Notes: a model not told the origin generated them from the letters alone. DNA of 64,000 bases from Hansfordia pulvinata (GCA_006538405.1 BJKQ01000007.1:2108001-2172000), one strand, 5' to 3'; positions 47,837 to 60,250 are shown, counted from the first letter of the stretch. Made by a program: numbers and translations.

Positions 47837-49789
47837 CGGAAAGGCGGGGCGGAACTCTTGTTTTTCTCGTAGCCCCGATCCTTGGTCTGAGAAACTCGAG
47901 TTGTTAGTCGAGTTTTCTCTCCAAGTTGCCAACGGCACCGCGTCGCGCGCGCCAGTGCGGAATTACCGCGCCTCCCTTGCCTCCTTCTCCTCCTTCTTCT
48001 CTTTCTTCCCGCGCAAAAAACTCGAGCCCCTCTTTCCTATGGTCTCTGCCGCTCGAGACGTGGCAAAAGTGTCACGCGGTTCCTTCTTGGTTGGGCTGGG
48101 CTGGGCTGGCTGGCTGCTGGACTTTGGGTCAAGCAGGATTCCACCAAGCCCACTAGTAACTACGGCTTTTTGATTCTTCTCTTTCTTATTCATCTCCTTC
48201 TCCTCTAAAAGGATTCTAAAACAAGAACCGAATGACACTGGGGGGAGGCGGGTAGGGATTGGTTGCTCATCTACTAGTCTCCTTTGAAAGAGCTGCAGCT
48301 CGCCACCTTGAAGGCTCGGGTTAAGTCCGGCATCTTCGAAGCAACAAGAGTGAGTAAGGTATGTAGGTAATGACCTTCATGGTTCTATACCACCCGAGGT
48401 ACCTTGCCTGTGTACGTAGGTAGTCACTAGTAGATACCTGTTTCCCAGCCGCACGTATCTCGGACCGACGGTCACGTGGGGGGCAAGACGAGCACGTACT
48501 TATCGTAGATACTAAATACCTACCTCCAAGCAGGGAGGCGAGAGGCGTCAGTTTGCTGGTAATGGTAGGTATGCGCCGTTATTTCCGGTGTTTTTTTTAT
48601 TTTTGGCCACTCAGACAGACAGACAGACCGACACAAACACGAGGCGACCAGACCACCTAGGCGACCCTCTCATGCTGTCACTCTGTCACTGGCCGGCCGG
48701 ACCCATCTCCCCCATCTTTTCCTTTGCGCGCCGTCAAATCACGAGAACAGGAGGCGGGGGAAAAAAAGGGGGGGACGGTCTGGTCCCCAGTGACCTAAAT
48801 CCGGAACGCCCACGCACGTGGGCAGAGTCAGACGTCGCAGGGGAATGGAGAACGGACTTACTATGACAATGCCGGGCACCGACCCTCGCCGAGCCTGCAG
48901 GTCTCACCCGCCGTTGCGAGTTTTTTTTGCTTGCCTTGCTTTCTTTCTTTTTATAAACACAGGCCCTGCTCATCTTGTGCTCCCGTCGCACAGAATCACA
49001 CACTGTACACACGCACGCGCGCACACAAACACACACACACACACACACATACAAAACCTCGAAAGTATACAGTACCTACCCTTCGTATCTACTAGGTATA
49101 GCTGCAGCATGCACGAGAATCCGCAAAGCACCGTCGTCCCGGCGGGGCGGGTCAGATGTCAGCATTGGGGGAGGGGGAGGCGCGCGTGAGACGCTTATTG
49201 CTATTATCCCTCATCTATCTTCTTGCGTCTCTCTCATGATTCTCCAAGTTCTATTTTTATAAGCTACCACGTCCTTGGGTTTCTTCTGGGTCGGTCGTCA
49301 TGCAATCTATGGGAAGCGGGATGATGGTGTAATTACAACCAAAAAACACTCATGAGGGGGGGGCGTGACTTTCGACTCCCCGTTCCTAAACGTAGACACT
49401 GTTCCTCCCACACCCGTCTCCACTCCCGCTGGAGCGATCACCTCGACGACAAAGATGACGGAGATGACGACGACGACGACGACGACGAAGCCTGTCACTC
49501 TTTTTAGAGGGAGACGAGAACATCGTAGGGCTGTGCGGAGCGCATGCTCGTGGAGCAACTGCCGCATCGGGTCGCAAGGCGAAGAAGGGGGGGGACTATA
49601 CTCGGACAGATCGCGTGCCGTGTCAGGAATTAGTCACTGCCGGGAGCGCCCACTGCTTGTAACTTAGTGCGAGTAAAGCCTGACCACGCGAACTTTGTTG
49701 TGGGCCATAAGGCCGGCCAGGCAACGTGGGCTCCGGGTAGTCTTCGCCTTGCTGTCCTTGTGGTGGGCGTGTGGACTCGTGAAGGAAAA

Positions 49790-49810
49790 GGGGGGGGGGG
49801 GGGGGGGGGG
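49790..49810. repeat. Homopolymer G21
   Basis: Twenty-one consecutive G residues in spacer DNA. Confidence 0.95.
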
Positions 49811-50457
49811 ACGACCGGGCGGCTGGCGCTGCGAGTAGAGAGAGACGGCCACCAAGAGCTTTGCGTTTCGGGGACATTTGCCGGAGACTTTTTTTCTTAT
49901 CTTCTTTTCTTTTCCTTCCTTCCTTCTTCGTTATTGTGTTCTTGTCACTGTTCTTCCCCATCCTGTGTGGAAGAACGTGAGGGAGAATGGTCCAGTTCGT
50001 AGAGCGAAACAGGAAGGATCCGGTCCGGTGCCGCAGGCGCTGGGCCCGCCCACTGTGCCGGGTGACTAAGAGCGAAGAACGAAGAGAGAAGAATGGGGAA
50101 TATGGGGGGCGGGGCATGCTGCTAAGAGACTACGGAGCAACTACCTGGCTGGTTAGTCACGTTAGTTGGCCGCGGAGCGCTACCCCGGAAAAGGTGGCGA
50201 GGAATATACGAGTAGAGAGAGAGAGACGAGGAAGAGAAAGGGAGGGGAAAAAAGAAAAGGAAAGAAAAAAGAAGAAAAAAGAGGGCCACGGCTGGTGGAC
50301 CGTGGGCGTGCGGTATGTCAGCATGGGAATCCTGCCAACGTGCCACACACGATCCAACCACCCGTAGTGGCCGGGGCTGGAGGCGCTGCATGTCTCTGTT
50401 CCGGGCCAGTACCCTCCTCATCGTCCTTCCTGAAGGCCTGTCAAGTCAAGCAGCGTG

Positions 50458-50488
<31 letters not shown>

Positions 50489-50957
50489 CTCTATCCACCT
50501 CCACGGGAAGCATCCATCCGCTGTTGAGCACCCGCGGAATCCTGCCCTACGATCTCTTAGTCTTGTTCCGGGCGAGGATGGGTCTTGTGGTTCGTGTGAG
50601 AGGTGGATCGTGGCACTACCGTTAACTAATTAGTGGTCACTCTTGTTATTAGTGGTCTTGTTTCGCCACCCAACTCCCCTACTAAATCGTCTTCCTCCTG
50701 CCTTGTGCACTAGGCAGAGGTGAGGTAAGCAGGTAATTGTGCACGACTCATGGCTCATCACTGGCAAACACGAGTTATACCAGCCTCCGTTGATGACAAG
50801 TCGGTGGCGAGAGGCGGCTGCCGCTAACGCCTTAACTTATAAGTTCCAACTTTTGAGGACGCTAAGAAAGAAAACCTCTCGCAAGCAGCTGCAATTCGAG
50901 TATAGCTCGAAGGCTCCAGAAAAAAAGGGCGGCCGGTTCGCGAGGACTCTGGCCGGG

Positions 50958-50979
50958 TTTTTTTTTTTTTTTTTTTTTT
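50958..50979. repeat. Homopolymer T22
   Basis: Twenty-two consecutive T residues, followed by ATAAAC. No retroelement body is visible next to it. Confidence 0.95.
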
Positions 50980-51792
50980 ATAAACAGAGCTGCCTAACTG
51001 ACTTGACGTCTTCCCTATGTAGGTACTTAGTTACCTACATTCGACAGTATGTGGGCCTGAAAGGCACCTCATCAAGACTCACTCCCTCCGGCCTTGCAAC
51101 AGACAGACAGGCGAAGGAGGCGAGCCATGCAAAGGCAAGAGCACGACGGCCCTCGTCACGCGCTTCTGCGCCGCCTCCTCCTCCCACACACTGTCCTTTC
51201 CCTTCGAGGCTTAACCGGGCCCAGCCTTACCGACGTAGGGCTGCTCGCAATCAGAGCAGGCAGCAGTTTCACCATCAGAGAGGCTCATCAGGCTCGACTC
51301 CGATCGAGTCTGTCTCGGGAAAAGGGGAGGGGTGAGGATCTGCTGACGACCGGACGGAAGAGCCGAACAGTCCCCACGCGTACGAGAGTGACTGTGCTCG
51401 TACTAAGCAGTTTGTGTGCTACTCGCGCGATCCGTGGACTATCGGCTGGCGTGTTGGCGACAGTTCTCGCCGTTCTTTAGTCGTCCGTCTGTGAAAAGGA
51501 TGACGGGAAAGGGAAGAAAAAAAAAAAAAAAGAACGCCACCGCTTTAGCATACATGACAAGACATGGGCCACTGAAGAGTTCAAGACCCGAGGCAAGCCC
51601 CCCCTGCTCTCAGTGCACGGAGAACGGAAATAAAATCAGAAGCCGGCAGGTAATCGCGAGAGCGCTGGGGTAGCGCCCCCCAGGTTTCAGACTCGGCAGG
51701 GTTTTATGTGGTGTTGGTCCGGTTTCGATTCGCCCCCCGCGGGACTCGGCATGATCGCCACCGCGGGAGTTGAGACGGACCAGCTAGGCATG

Positions 51793-51869
51793 GAACAGGG
51801 CAGGACAGGGCAGAACAGGGCAGAGAACAGGGCAGAGAACAGGGCAGAGAACAGGGCAGAGAACAGGGC
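51793..51869. repeat. AGAGAACAGGGC minisatellite
   Basis: About seven tandem units: the first ones are 10 bp (GGACAGGGCA-like), then four 12-bp copies of AGAGAACAGGGC. The length gradient suggests stepwise expansion. Confidence 0.9.
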
Positions 51870-52125
51870 CTGGCACACGAGTAGTATAGCAGGGATGTCT
51901 TGAGAATACGCGTACGAGTAAGAAGGACCTGGAAGAAGCAGGGGGGAGGCTGCTTCAACCAGGACTCCCCCCCTTGTCAGAGTAAGCAGCAGAACGCAGC
52001 AGCATCCTTCGTCTTGCGGAGTATACGAGCAGGCGCTTGCTCCTCGGGTTCTGGCCCAGCGGCAGGAGGAGGAGAAGAAGAAGAAGGAGAAGGAAAGAAG
52101 AGGAAGAAGGGCTAATTGGACCAGG

Positions 52126-52129
<4 letters not shown>

Positions 52130-52156
<27 letters not shown>
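52130..52156. repeat. (CA)n microsatellite
   Basis: About thirteen CA units in spacer DNA. Confidence 0.95.
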
Positions 52157-52162
<6 letters not shown>

Positions 52163-52643
52163 AGTTGCAACCCCGGTCAGGGCGAGTGAGGCGATGCAGG
52201 TATACGAATGTCCCATGCATCCTCCCTGTCGTCTCCACAGCTTATCACGAGTGGCCTTGCTAGAGCGAGCTGCCAAGTCCTCGGGATTCTATCTTTACCA
52301 CGGAGGCTCTGGGGGCTGACGACGAGGGTGGTGATGGTGATGGAAACTCGCAATGACGGTGGCCATGGACTCACTCGTCTGTCTGTGAGCAATCCTGGCC
52401 CTTGCCTACTCGAACTTGTGGGCAGTCCCACCTACCAGTCAGTCAGTCACTCGTTGCTTGGGGGGGTCTTGTCAAATCGCCATTTGTATCGCCTCCCTTG
52501 CCCTGTCCTGACCTGGCCCAGGCGCCCTGCCCTGTGCGATTCTATCTATGGGAGGGCAAAGGAGGCAAGTAGGCACTCGCCATGGAGTGGTGAGTCATTC
52601 GGCTAAGTACGTCGAAGGTCGGTAGCTACGTACGGGTATCACA

Positions 52644-52664
52644 GTCTCGGGCATTGCCCGAGAC
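52644..52664. repeat. Short perfect hairpin GTCTCGGGCA/TGCCCGAGAC
   Basis: Ten-base arms are separated by one base. No adjacent gene gives it an obvious role. Confidence 0.8.
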
Positions 52665-52824
52665 GAAAGACTCGGGAGGGGACTCGACCAAGAGGCAGTG
52701 CTAGCCGAGGCCCGAGAGCCGCCACTCGCACGCGTCTCCTCATAGAAAGGGGCCCTTAATGACACGGGAGCCTCAACAATATAGGCTGATCTAAATAAAG
52801 AAAGAGAGATAGAGACAGGCAGAT

Positions 52825-52826
<2 letters not shown>

Positions 52827-52860
<34 letters not shown>
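52827..52860. repeat. (GA)n microsatellite
   Basis: About fifteen GA units with a few interruptions at the edges. Confidence 0.95.
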
Positions 52861-52864
<4 letters not shown>

Positions 52865-53569
52865 GCGCGCCTAAAAATAAGACGAACCGCCTCCGGTCCT
52901 CTCCTCTCCCCTGACGAGGACCCGAGTCTTGCCCTGGGGCCCCTCCAGACTTTCGAACCCGTCACCCAGAGCCCCGGGGCCTCTCGAGTCTTATTGCCGA
53001 GCAGTAATATTCATAGATACGCAGTCCAGATTTCACGGGCGAGGTTGTGCGTGTTCGTAGAGAATGAGAACCTCGAGCCGTGAAGGGTCAAGAGTCAAGA
53101 GTCGATACGAGTAGAGAGAAGGACCACACGAGAAGAGGCGCATGCCACCATTCGCTGCGGGACCGCCGCCTCGACTCGAATTGCCTCGCCGTGTTTCTGT
53201 CACACACACACATCTTCGTATCGTCGTCGTTGTCGCCGTCGCCGTCTCCGTCGCCGTTGCCATGGCCCTGTGCGACGTTGGCGGCTGCGCCCGTGGGACG
53301 GCGGTGGACGAGCAGTGTGACGGTGGTGGTGATGACGGCGGCGGCGGCGGTGACGGTGTGTGACACGGTGTGTCTCAGTGGGGGGAAGATTTCTGGCTGC
53401 GGGGACCAAAAGGGGCTCGCTGCATTTGTGCGTGATGGCCTCTCTCGAGTCTCTTTCCCTTCCTCTCTACCCGTACGTTCCGTCCAGCCAGTGAAGAAAA
53501 CAAGAGCTCCTGTGGGCGGGGGATTGCTCGCCTTGTTCGTACATAGCGACAAAAGCCACATCAGCAGCA

Positions 53570-53622
53570 GAGGCAGAAGCAGTAGCAGTAGCAGTAGCAG
53601 CAGTAGCAGCAGCAGAAGCAGC
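53570..53622. repeat. AGCAGT/AGCAGA trinucleotide-type tract
   Basis: Interrupted GCA/GTA triplet repeat (AGCAGTAGCAGCAGA and variants), 30-80 bases before a TCGTACGAGTA word at 53641. Confidence 0.9.
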
Positions 53623-54452
53623 AGGCCCCCCTCCGCTCGCTCGTACGAGTAGAGTCTGTATTGCAACGCTGGCCGGACTCGGCGGCAGCGGGTGAGAGAG
53701 GGTGAGATTGGGGGAAAAGAAAGACGCGTGACCCCGACTTATCTTTGGGGGCCGTTCTCACGTCTCCAAAAGCCCAGATCTGACAGTCATCCACCCTCCC
53801 GAAAGAGGACACATGCAGAGAGAGGAGGTCGAGGTCGAGGAGGAGGAGGGTGAGGGAGAGCCCCGGCTGCCGTCTTGGCCCTGCGTTACCACCCTTCGAC
53901 GCGGCGTCACTGTCGCATCCCCGCGACGACGATTGCGGGCAACCCAAACGAGGAACGCCCCCCCTCCCGCCCAGAAGACAGACAAACAAGACGGACCCGG
54001 CACGGCGGCTCTCTGCTCTGTTTCCATAGGTAAGCAGGCGGGTAGGTGGGTAGGTAATGGGCGGACTTGAGAGTGGTCACCGGCAGGGCAGGTGATGTAC
54101 GACGAGGACTCGCGGGTACTGTACATCATGCATGGCACTTGGTTTTGGCCAGTCTGCGATCCAATCATGTCCAAGTCATTGGAACTTTGGGAGGGGCGGA
54201 GAGAGAGGGGAAGGGGAGTTTTCTTGTTGTAGATGCCGCCTATCACAGGGCGAAAGAAGGGGGGAGGCGGGGGGCGCTTGGGTTTCTGGTTCTGACCTTC
54301 TGTTTCTTGTCAGTCATGATCGAGCCGACTCCTGTCCCCAGACCAAGGCCAGGACCAGGCTCAAGGCTCGACCCTGCTTGCTGGAAGCACGCGGCCATCT
54401 GCCATGATGATTATACGTGTTTTGAACGAAAAGGGGGGCTTGGGAGAGCTCG

Positions 54453-56800
54453 TTGCACATATTCGTTTCTATAATGCATAGCGACAATGGCCGAGTTGAG
54501 TCCGATATGGACAGGAGAGGCCGTCGATCGCCCCATCAAGTATCAACATGTAGATACGGAATGCTCACGAAGAGGTTTCCGCCAAGTCTCACATCAACAC
54601 GGGAGCGTCTCGGCGCGGGACGACGACGACTGACCCGTGCTGTCGAGAGACTAGACGACCTCAAGCACAACGCCAGCGACGAAATCGGTCCGGGCACATT
54701 AGGAGAAGGCACCCCTTACCTCGCCCAGTGGTGACCCGTCCACGGCCCAAAGCCAAAGTGTGCTTATCGAATTCATCGGCAGCTCATCTCGTATGAAGAA
54801 ACGGACGTTGAGATTGAGACGACGGACCGCGATAGAAACATATTACATCTCTGAGAGGGGCAGCGGACTGCTGCAAAGGAACAGCCTAAGTGGTGTGGGG
54901 GCTTTGATGATTCATTCATCGACGATGGCATCTGCTCTTAATGGCACTCTGCCGTCTGGAGGCTGCAGAAAGAACCAAGTGTCGGGAAGCAAACGCGGAT
55001 GTGGGCGCCGAAGGAGGGCCCCGGAGATGCTGAAGCTCATGATGAGCCAAATCGGTTGCTCTATTGAGGTAGAACACAGGTAACCACTTGCGTCAACGGG
55101 ATCCGACAGAGTCTGGGATCGAGAGCTTAAGAGGGAGAGAGCTCTAGTGAGAGATCTAGAGAGAGAGATAGAGATGAGAGAGAGCGCCGACCCGGAAATA
55201 GTCATCCCATCCAGGACGTACGCTGAGGGCTTCTTTTTATGAGGAACTTGGTCGGTTAATTCAGACTATGCACTGCCCTGCTCGTGGACTTCTGATATCT
55301 CGCAGTGTATGAAGAAGCCCGCCTACCTGCTTGCTTGACCAAAGAGTTCACAATGGTCTTGGTCAGGAGCTTCTCCTCGCACGACTGCATGTTCCGCGGC
55401 CTAAGAACACCTGGGACATCTAGCCTTGAAGCTACATAAGAGATGGAATGAACGTTCTGATCCATTTACCAGCTTTGGTATCGGTAAAGCTGCGCGCTGA
55501 GACTGTCATTCTGGCGGTTGTACCTGTACAGATCACGCGGAGCCTTCCCCAGACGGACGCACAGCGCACTGCGATGTCTCCGAGTGCCTTCGTCTCCTCC
55601 ATTGCTGCCCATTGCGCAATGCCTCACGAGGGAGCCTGAGATCCCAAGTCTCTCGTGGCAGAGACGTATGAGTGATCGACGTACCCTGGGCTTAGACTTG
55701 ATCGTCCGCATCGAGTATCATGTAGATCTTTGTCGAGAATCAGAGTGATTGAGGTTGCCTCTTGGTCTTTCGAGTTGCCCCCAGTTACCCACGTGCCGAA
55801 CGTACAGCAAAAATGTCTCCAGAGTCCACGCTCTGGCTAAATACTGGGTTGTCCGCGCTCAAAATCAGGTGCGGCTCAATCGTGAACCCATCTGGCTACT
55901 AATGAATAGACGATTGGGCCGGCTGCGTCATTGCCGCTCTCGTCTGCAAGCTGCCGGCATAGTCCCCAGTTTACACCCGCATTCAGTCCCCGCCTGGTGC
56001 ACTATCTTCGTGTATGTAACCATTGGATGTCTGTCAAACCAATCTGCCATCTTGTCCGGGTCTTCAAGCTCTCTTGTCTCGGTGTCACCGTCCAGACCGG
56101 ACTCTTCCAGCGGCAAGTATGGGCTGCCGAGAAGAAAAGGGCGCGAAGAAGCCAACCAGACAAGCTGGCAAGCCAAGTCTCTGACCATCAATAAGTTGAC
56201 TGGGATGTAGATTGGCATGGAGAATCAGAAGAGCAAGACCTGACTGGGCGAGGTGTCAATACCCCTGAGCAGCTCTGCCTGGACCTGGCTGCGAGCTTTA
56301 TAAAAGCCTGTGGTTTTCCGGACAGGACCAAGCAGTGCGGTGGCAGATGTTTGTATATTCGAGTTATCGGCGCAGTGGACTCACGTCACTCGAACAGAGG
56401 CGCCGACTCGACAGAGGCATGCCAAATGACGAGCAGGCTTGGGCGGTTGTGGACGGGGCAGCAAGAACCCAGCAGATGCCATTCTGGAAGTCTGCTGTTC
56501 TCACGAGGCCGCCGTCGTCTTTGCTGTGGTATGATAGGCGCTTCCATCACTGCCTGTTGCCGGCTTGCGGGTCAGTCTTGCCCCCAGTGTCCCAGCTGTT
56601 GCCCACCCGAGAGACATCAGAGGACCTCGGCAGTGACGGCGGCTTCTTCGTTTCAATGCCATTGATTAGAGCTGGATCGAGGCAACGTATCCGATTGATG
56701 TTTGTTACGATTGTTGATGCTGCAATCATATTCGTCCGACTCGGGTGTGGTCACTCCGTGTTGCATTCTACCCGTGTCGGCGCTGGCGGGTGTTGACCTT
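54453..56800. pseudogene. Unresolved coding-like block, possibly decayed genes
   Basis: This block differs from its surroundings. It has almost no microsatellites, balanced base use and none of the dispersed TACGAGTA words. Short protein-like segments occur in several frames of both strands: plus 54475-54734 (RLDDLKHNASDEIGPG), plus 54735-54860 (RIHRQLISYEETDVEIE), minus 55928-56218 (GSPYLPLEESGLDGDTETRE), minus 55790-55880 (GFTIEPHLILSADNPVF) and plus 56260-56400 (TPEQLCLDLAASFIKACGF). I could not join any of them into one gene with consistent intron phases. It may hold one or two intron-rich orphan genes, or decayed genes. No family is recognised, so the pseudogene label is tentative. Confidence 0.3.
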
Positions 56801-57158
56801 CACCACCCAAAGTACCTAGGTACCCATTAAGATGTTGAATTGAAATCCATTGCACTTCACAGGCGCGGTATTGGCAGGACCGGTCTGGTGTAGGTGGCAT
56901 CAAAGGTAGTCCCTCACTGTCCGGCAGGCGACAGGTACATCTGCAAGCTGCAGAACAGAACCCACGGGCAGAACGGGGGTCCGGGTTCCGGGCAATGCCG
57001 CGACCTTGGGGAAGCTCCCTCCTGCTGCCAGAGGTATCCACCCTGCTTTCCGGCGCAGGGCGGTACCTCCGGTGCGCCTGCCAAGGAACCAAACTTGGTA
57101 ACCGTTGACGTGGTTAATTGGCCCAGAGGTTGCAGGTGGCTGTACTCGTACTCGCTAC

Positions 57159-57190
57159 GGTACCTACCTACCTACCTACCTAGGTACCTT
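57159..57190. repeat. GGTACC(TACC)nTAGGTACC tract upstream of Hrd1
   Basis: Tandem TACC units bounded by GGTACC on both sides, about 340 bases upstream of the Hrd1 start codon. The dispersed word GTACTCGTACTCG lies just before it. Confidence 0.85.
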
Positions 57191-57529
57191 ACTGTGCCTA
57201 CCTACTGTACCTCACCTATTGATCGATCGCCCAGGTGTCGCCGCCCTCACCACCGTCGTCGTCACGTCACGACACCTCAGCTTCATCCTCGCCTCCATCC
57301 ACCTCCGACATCAACACGCGACCGTCCCATCCGCCGGACCAGCGCCGGATCGAATCCCCGGCCGCTTTCGACAACGGGAACATGGGCACCTAACAGCCCG
57401 CCTGCCAACCCCAGCTTCAGCAGTCTGCTCCACCTCGGCAGGCCAGTTCGCGACATCACGCGAGCCCGCCGCCGCTGCGCGCATCCCGCCCCGTTCTCCC
57501 TGTTGTTCCGCCGCCTCCCGTTCCTCATC

Positions 57530-60250
57530 ATGCGGCTCGCATGGTACGCCGGCGTAAGTGTCCTGCTCTTCCGAGTGCCCACCATGGTTGCCTTTCAGCT
57601 GCCACGGGTGCCGCTGCTGCCGCTGTTGCCACTGCTGCGACCCGACCTTCGGCTCGACTGACGGCTCCCTGCTCCCTACAGACTTCAGCCGCCTTCGCGA
57701 CGGGCGTCGTCGCCTACGCCTTCAACCAGCGCGCCAACTTCTACTCCGCCATGGTCTACCTGTCGCAAAACAACCTAAGTCTCATGGTGCGCCCTTAAGC
57801 CCCGCTGCCCCTCCGTGTGGCTCCCTGCCGTCTCCTCGCCTTCTGACCCCTATCTAGCTCCTCGTCAACCTCGTCCTTCTGATCTATGGCTCCTTCGTCT
57901 GGGGCCTCCAACGCCTCTGCTATGGCCCCCTGCGCCCCGTCGAGGTCGAGCAACTCTACGAAAAGGCCTGGTTCGCCGTCACCGAAACATGCCTCGCCAT
58001 GACCATCTTCCGCGAGGAGGTGGGCGCTTGGTTCCTCGTCATGTTCACCGCCCTCGTCACCGGCAAAGTCTGGGAGTGGATCGGCGAGGGCCGCGTCGAG
58101 GTCCTCGAGCAGCAACCCCCGGCCAATCCTCGACTCTTCCACACCCGCCTCTCCATCTCGCTCCTCCTCAGCATCGCCTATGACGTATCCCTCTTCGTCT
58201 ACGCCGTCCGCTCCGTCATCCAGCAGGCCCGCCCCAACATGATGGTCATGTTCCTGTTCGAGTTCGCCATCCTCTCTGCCTGTTCTTTCCGCACCGGCGC
58301 CCGCTACATCCTATCCCTCGTCGAGGCCGACATTGTGAAGCGCCAGACCCGACAGCGACTCGACGAGCGCCGACGTCAGGTCCGCCAGGATCGTCACGAC
58401 GTTTTGCGCCGCCGCGAGTCCGAAGACCCCGCCGAGGCCGAAGCCGCCCGCAATGAGGAACTCCCAGACGAAGAAGACATCGAAGAGATGGATATTGAGG
58501 TTCCGGGTTGGGAGGCCAAGGGCCAGGCGGTTCTCGGTCTTGATCTCATCACCGGTAAGCTTCCCCCTTTTCGGCTCCCAGCGACCTCTCGTATTTTATG
58601 TTGCTAACTCCTTTCGCAGACTTGATCAAGCTGGGGATATATTCAGCATTCTTCGCCATTCTCATGACATTCTACGGCCTGCCAATCCATATCCTGCGCG
58701 ATCTCTTCATGACCGCTCGGTCGTTCGTCAAACGCCTAGGAGCGCTTATGCGCTACAGGAAGGCTCTGGCGGACATGAACAGGTACCCAGATGCCACCCT
58801 GGAAGAGCTTTCGCGCGAGGACACCTGCATCATCTGCAGAGAAGAGATGAGACCCTGGGACCCCAACGCGGGCGCTGTGGAGCGCTCCAGGCCGAAGAAG
58901 CTCCCTTGCGGTCACATCCTGCACTTTGGTTGCCTCAAGAGCTGGCTGGAACGCCAACAGGTCTGCCCCACTTGTCGGCGGTCTGTTGTCATCGACGGAC
59001 CTGCACCGCCGAGAGACGCTGCCGTGCCTAGGATTAATGGCCAGGCTCCGGCTCAGGGCCAGCAGCCGCCTAATAATGCGGCCGGCGCCGGAGCGGAAGC
59101 GGCAGCACAGCCAGGAGCTCCCGGCAGACCCAACATGCGCGTCTTTCAGTTTGGTCCCATCCGGCTGGGCTTTGCACAGGGCAATCCTGCCAACCTGGAC
59201 ATGCAGGACATGGCACAGCGACTCAGACAACCAGCAGCCGGGCGAGCTAATGACCCTCCGCTGGCGGCGCCAACACCCGTGCAGCCGGCTCCCTACGGCT
59301 CCTCAAACTCTGATACTCCATCGAGTTCCGTCTCGGAAATGCAGACTCAACTTGTACAAATTGAGCATCGCATCCAACAAGAAATGCAAAATCTGCAGCA
59401 AACCCGCCAGGAATTGGCCACACTCTACTCAATGACAGCTGAGCTTCAGCGACTCCGTGGGCTGCACCGAGCCCGATCAGCCTCTCCCTTGCCCCACGGG
59501 GGCCAGCCTGCTGTTCCTCAGTTGCCCCTCCACCCCCAGGCTTTCCATCCGGCGATGGGACTTCCGCAGATGCCGCTGCCCCAGCCTGGCCCTGGAGGGT
59601 TTGGGCTGCAAGCCCCTCCTTTCAGGCCGGATATGCCTTATCTTCCTCCTCGTACCGGGACGCCAACAGTTCATCGCCATGGCGGTGCCCCCTATTCGGC
59701 TGCGATACCCTCTGGGAGCTCCGAACTGCCGGAAGGTCTGGTGCTTCCTGATGGCTGGTCTTTGCTACCTCTTCAACGGCTGGACAACCAGGGCACGCCA
59801 GTTGGTCAGGCTACGCAAGCTACTCCTCAAGGGCCCACCAACAACCCAACGGCCCCCGCGGCCGCCCCGGCAAGCCACGCAGAGCCCGGTAGCACCGAAG
59901 CCGACAGCGGCAGCTCAAACCAAGGACCCGATCAAAGCTCACGGGCGAGGACGCCGGTAGCTGTACCCGAAAGTGCGCCCACCGCGCAGGCGGGACCTGC
60001 CGTTGCCGCTCCTACGCCCGTGATGCCAAACTGGGGTGGTGCTGCGCAGTTGTTTGCCAACGCCGACTCATCTTCGGCGACACCCCCACCCAGTGAACCG
60101 AAAGGCCAAGCTGAGAGGGCAGGTACTGGCGAGGGGTCGAGCGCGCAAGCAGCCAACAGCGACTCGGAGACGTCTCACAGCGACGCCAAAGGCAAGGCCA
60201 AGGCGGTGACGGTGGAGGATGCCGCGGAAGAAGATGGCGAGTTTGATTGA
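57530..60250 (+). CDS. HRD1: ERAD E3 ubiquitin ligase Hrd1 (synoviolin), 4 exons
   Basis: Hrd1 is the multi-spanning ER-membrane ubiquitin ligase and retrotranslocation channel of ER-associated degradation, acting with Hrd3, Der1 and Ubc7-type E2s. Proposed exons are 57530-57553, 57682-57786, 57858-58554 and 58620-60250. Phases agree and give 818 residues. The tiny first exon encodes MRLAWYAG. Exon 2 carries the Hrd1 signature [16 protein letters not shown]. The membrane domain extends to about residue 300 and contains [24 protein letters not shown], also diagnostic. An acidic/Arg-rich cytosolic loop lies at about 195-260. The RING-H2 finger ligates zinc through C345, C348, C372, H374, H377, C380, C391 and C394, the C3H2C3 pattern of Hrd1. 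The remaining roughly 420 residues are Pro/Gln/Ala-rich and disordered, with a Gln/Leu coiled-coil-like segment near 59340-59470; the tail is acidic. All eight RING ligands are present, so the ligase should be active. Confidence 0.95.

Larger units (their letters stand above)
42996..54452. other. Gene-poor block rich in simple repeats (part 2)
   Basis: No gene could be supported in these 11.5 kb. Contents include an 18-bp palindrome at 43201-43218, an imperfect minisatellite at 44216-44303, GGAGA repeats at 44665-44692 and a telomere-like tract at 45213-45270. There is a (GACTC)n run near 46200-46222, a CT/GA foldback at 47679-47819 and a G21 run at 49790-49810. A T22 run (50958-50979), a 12-bp minisatellite (51793-51869), CA and GA microsatellites and an AGCAGT tract (53570-53622) follow. 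TACGAGTA words continue to about 46850 and then become sparse. Open frames here are repeat-driven. Confidence 0.6.
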
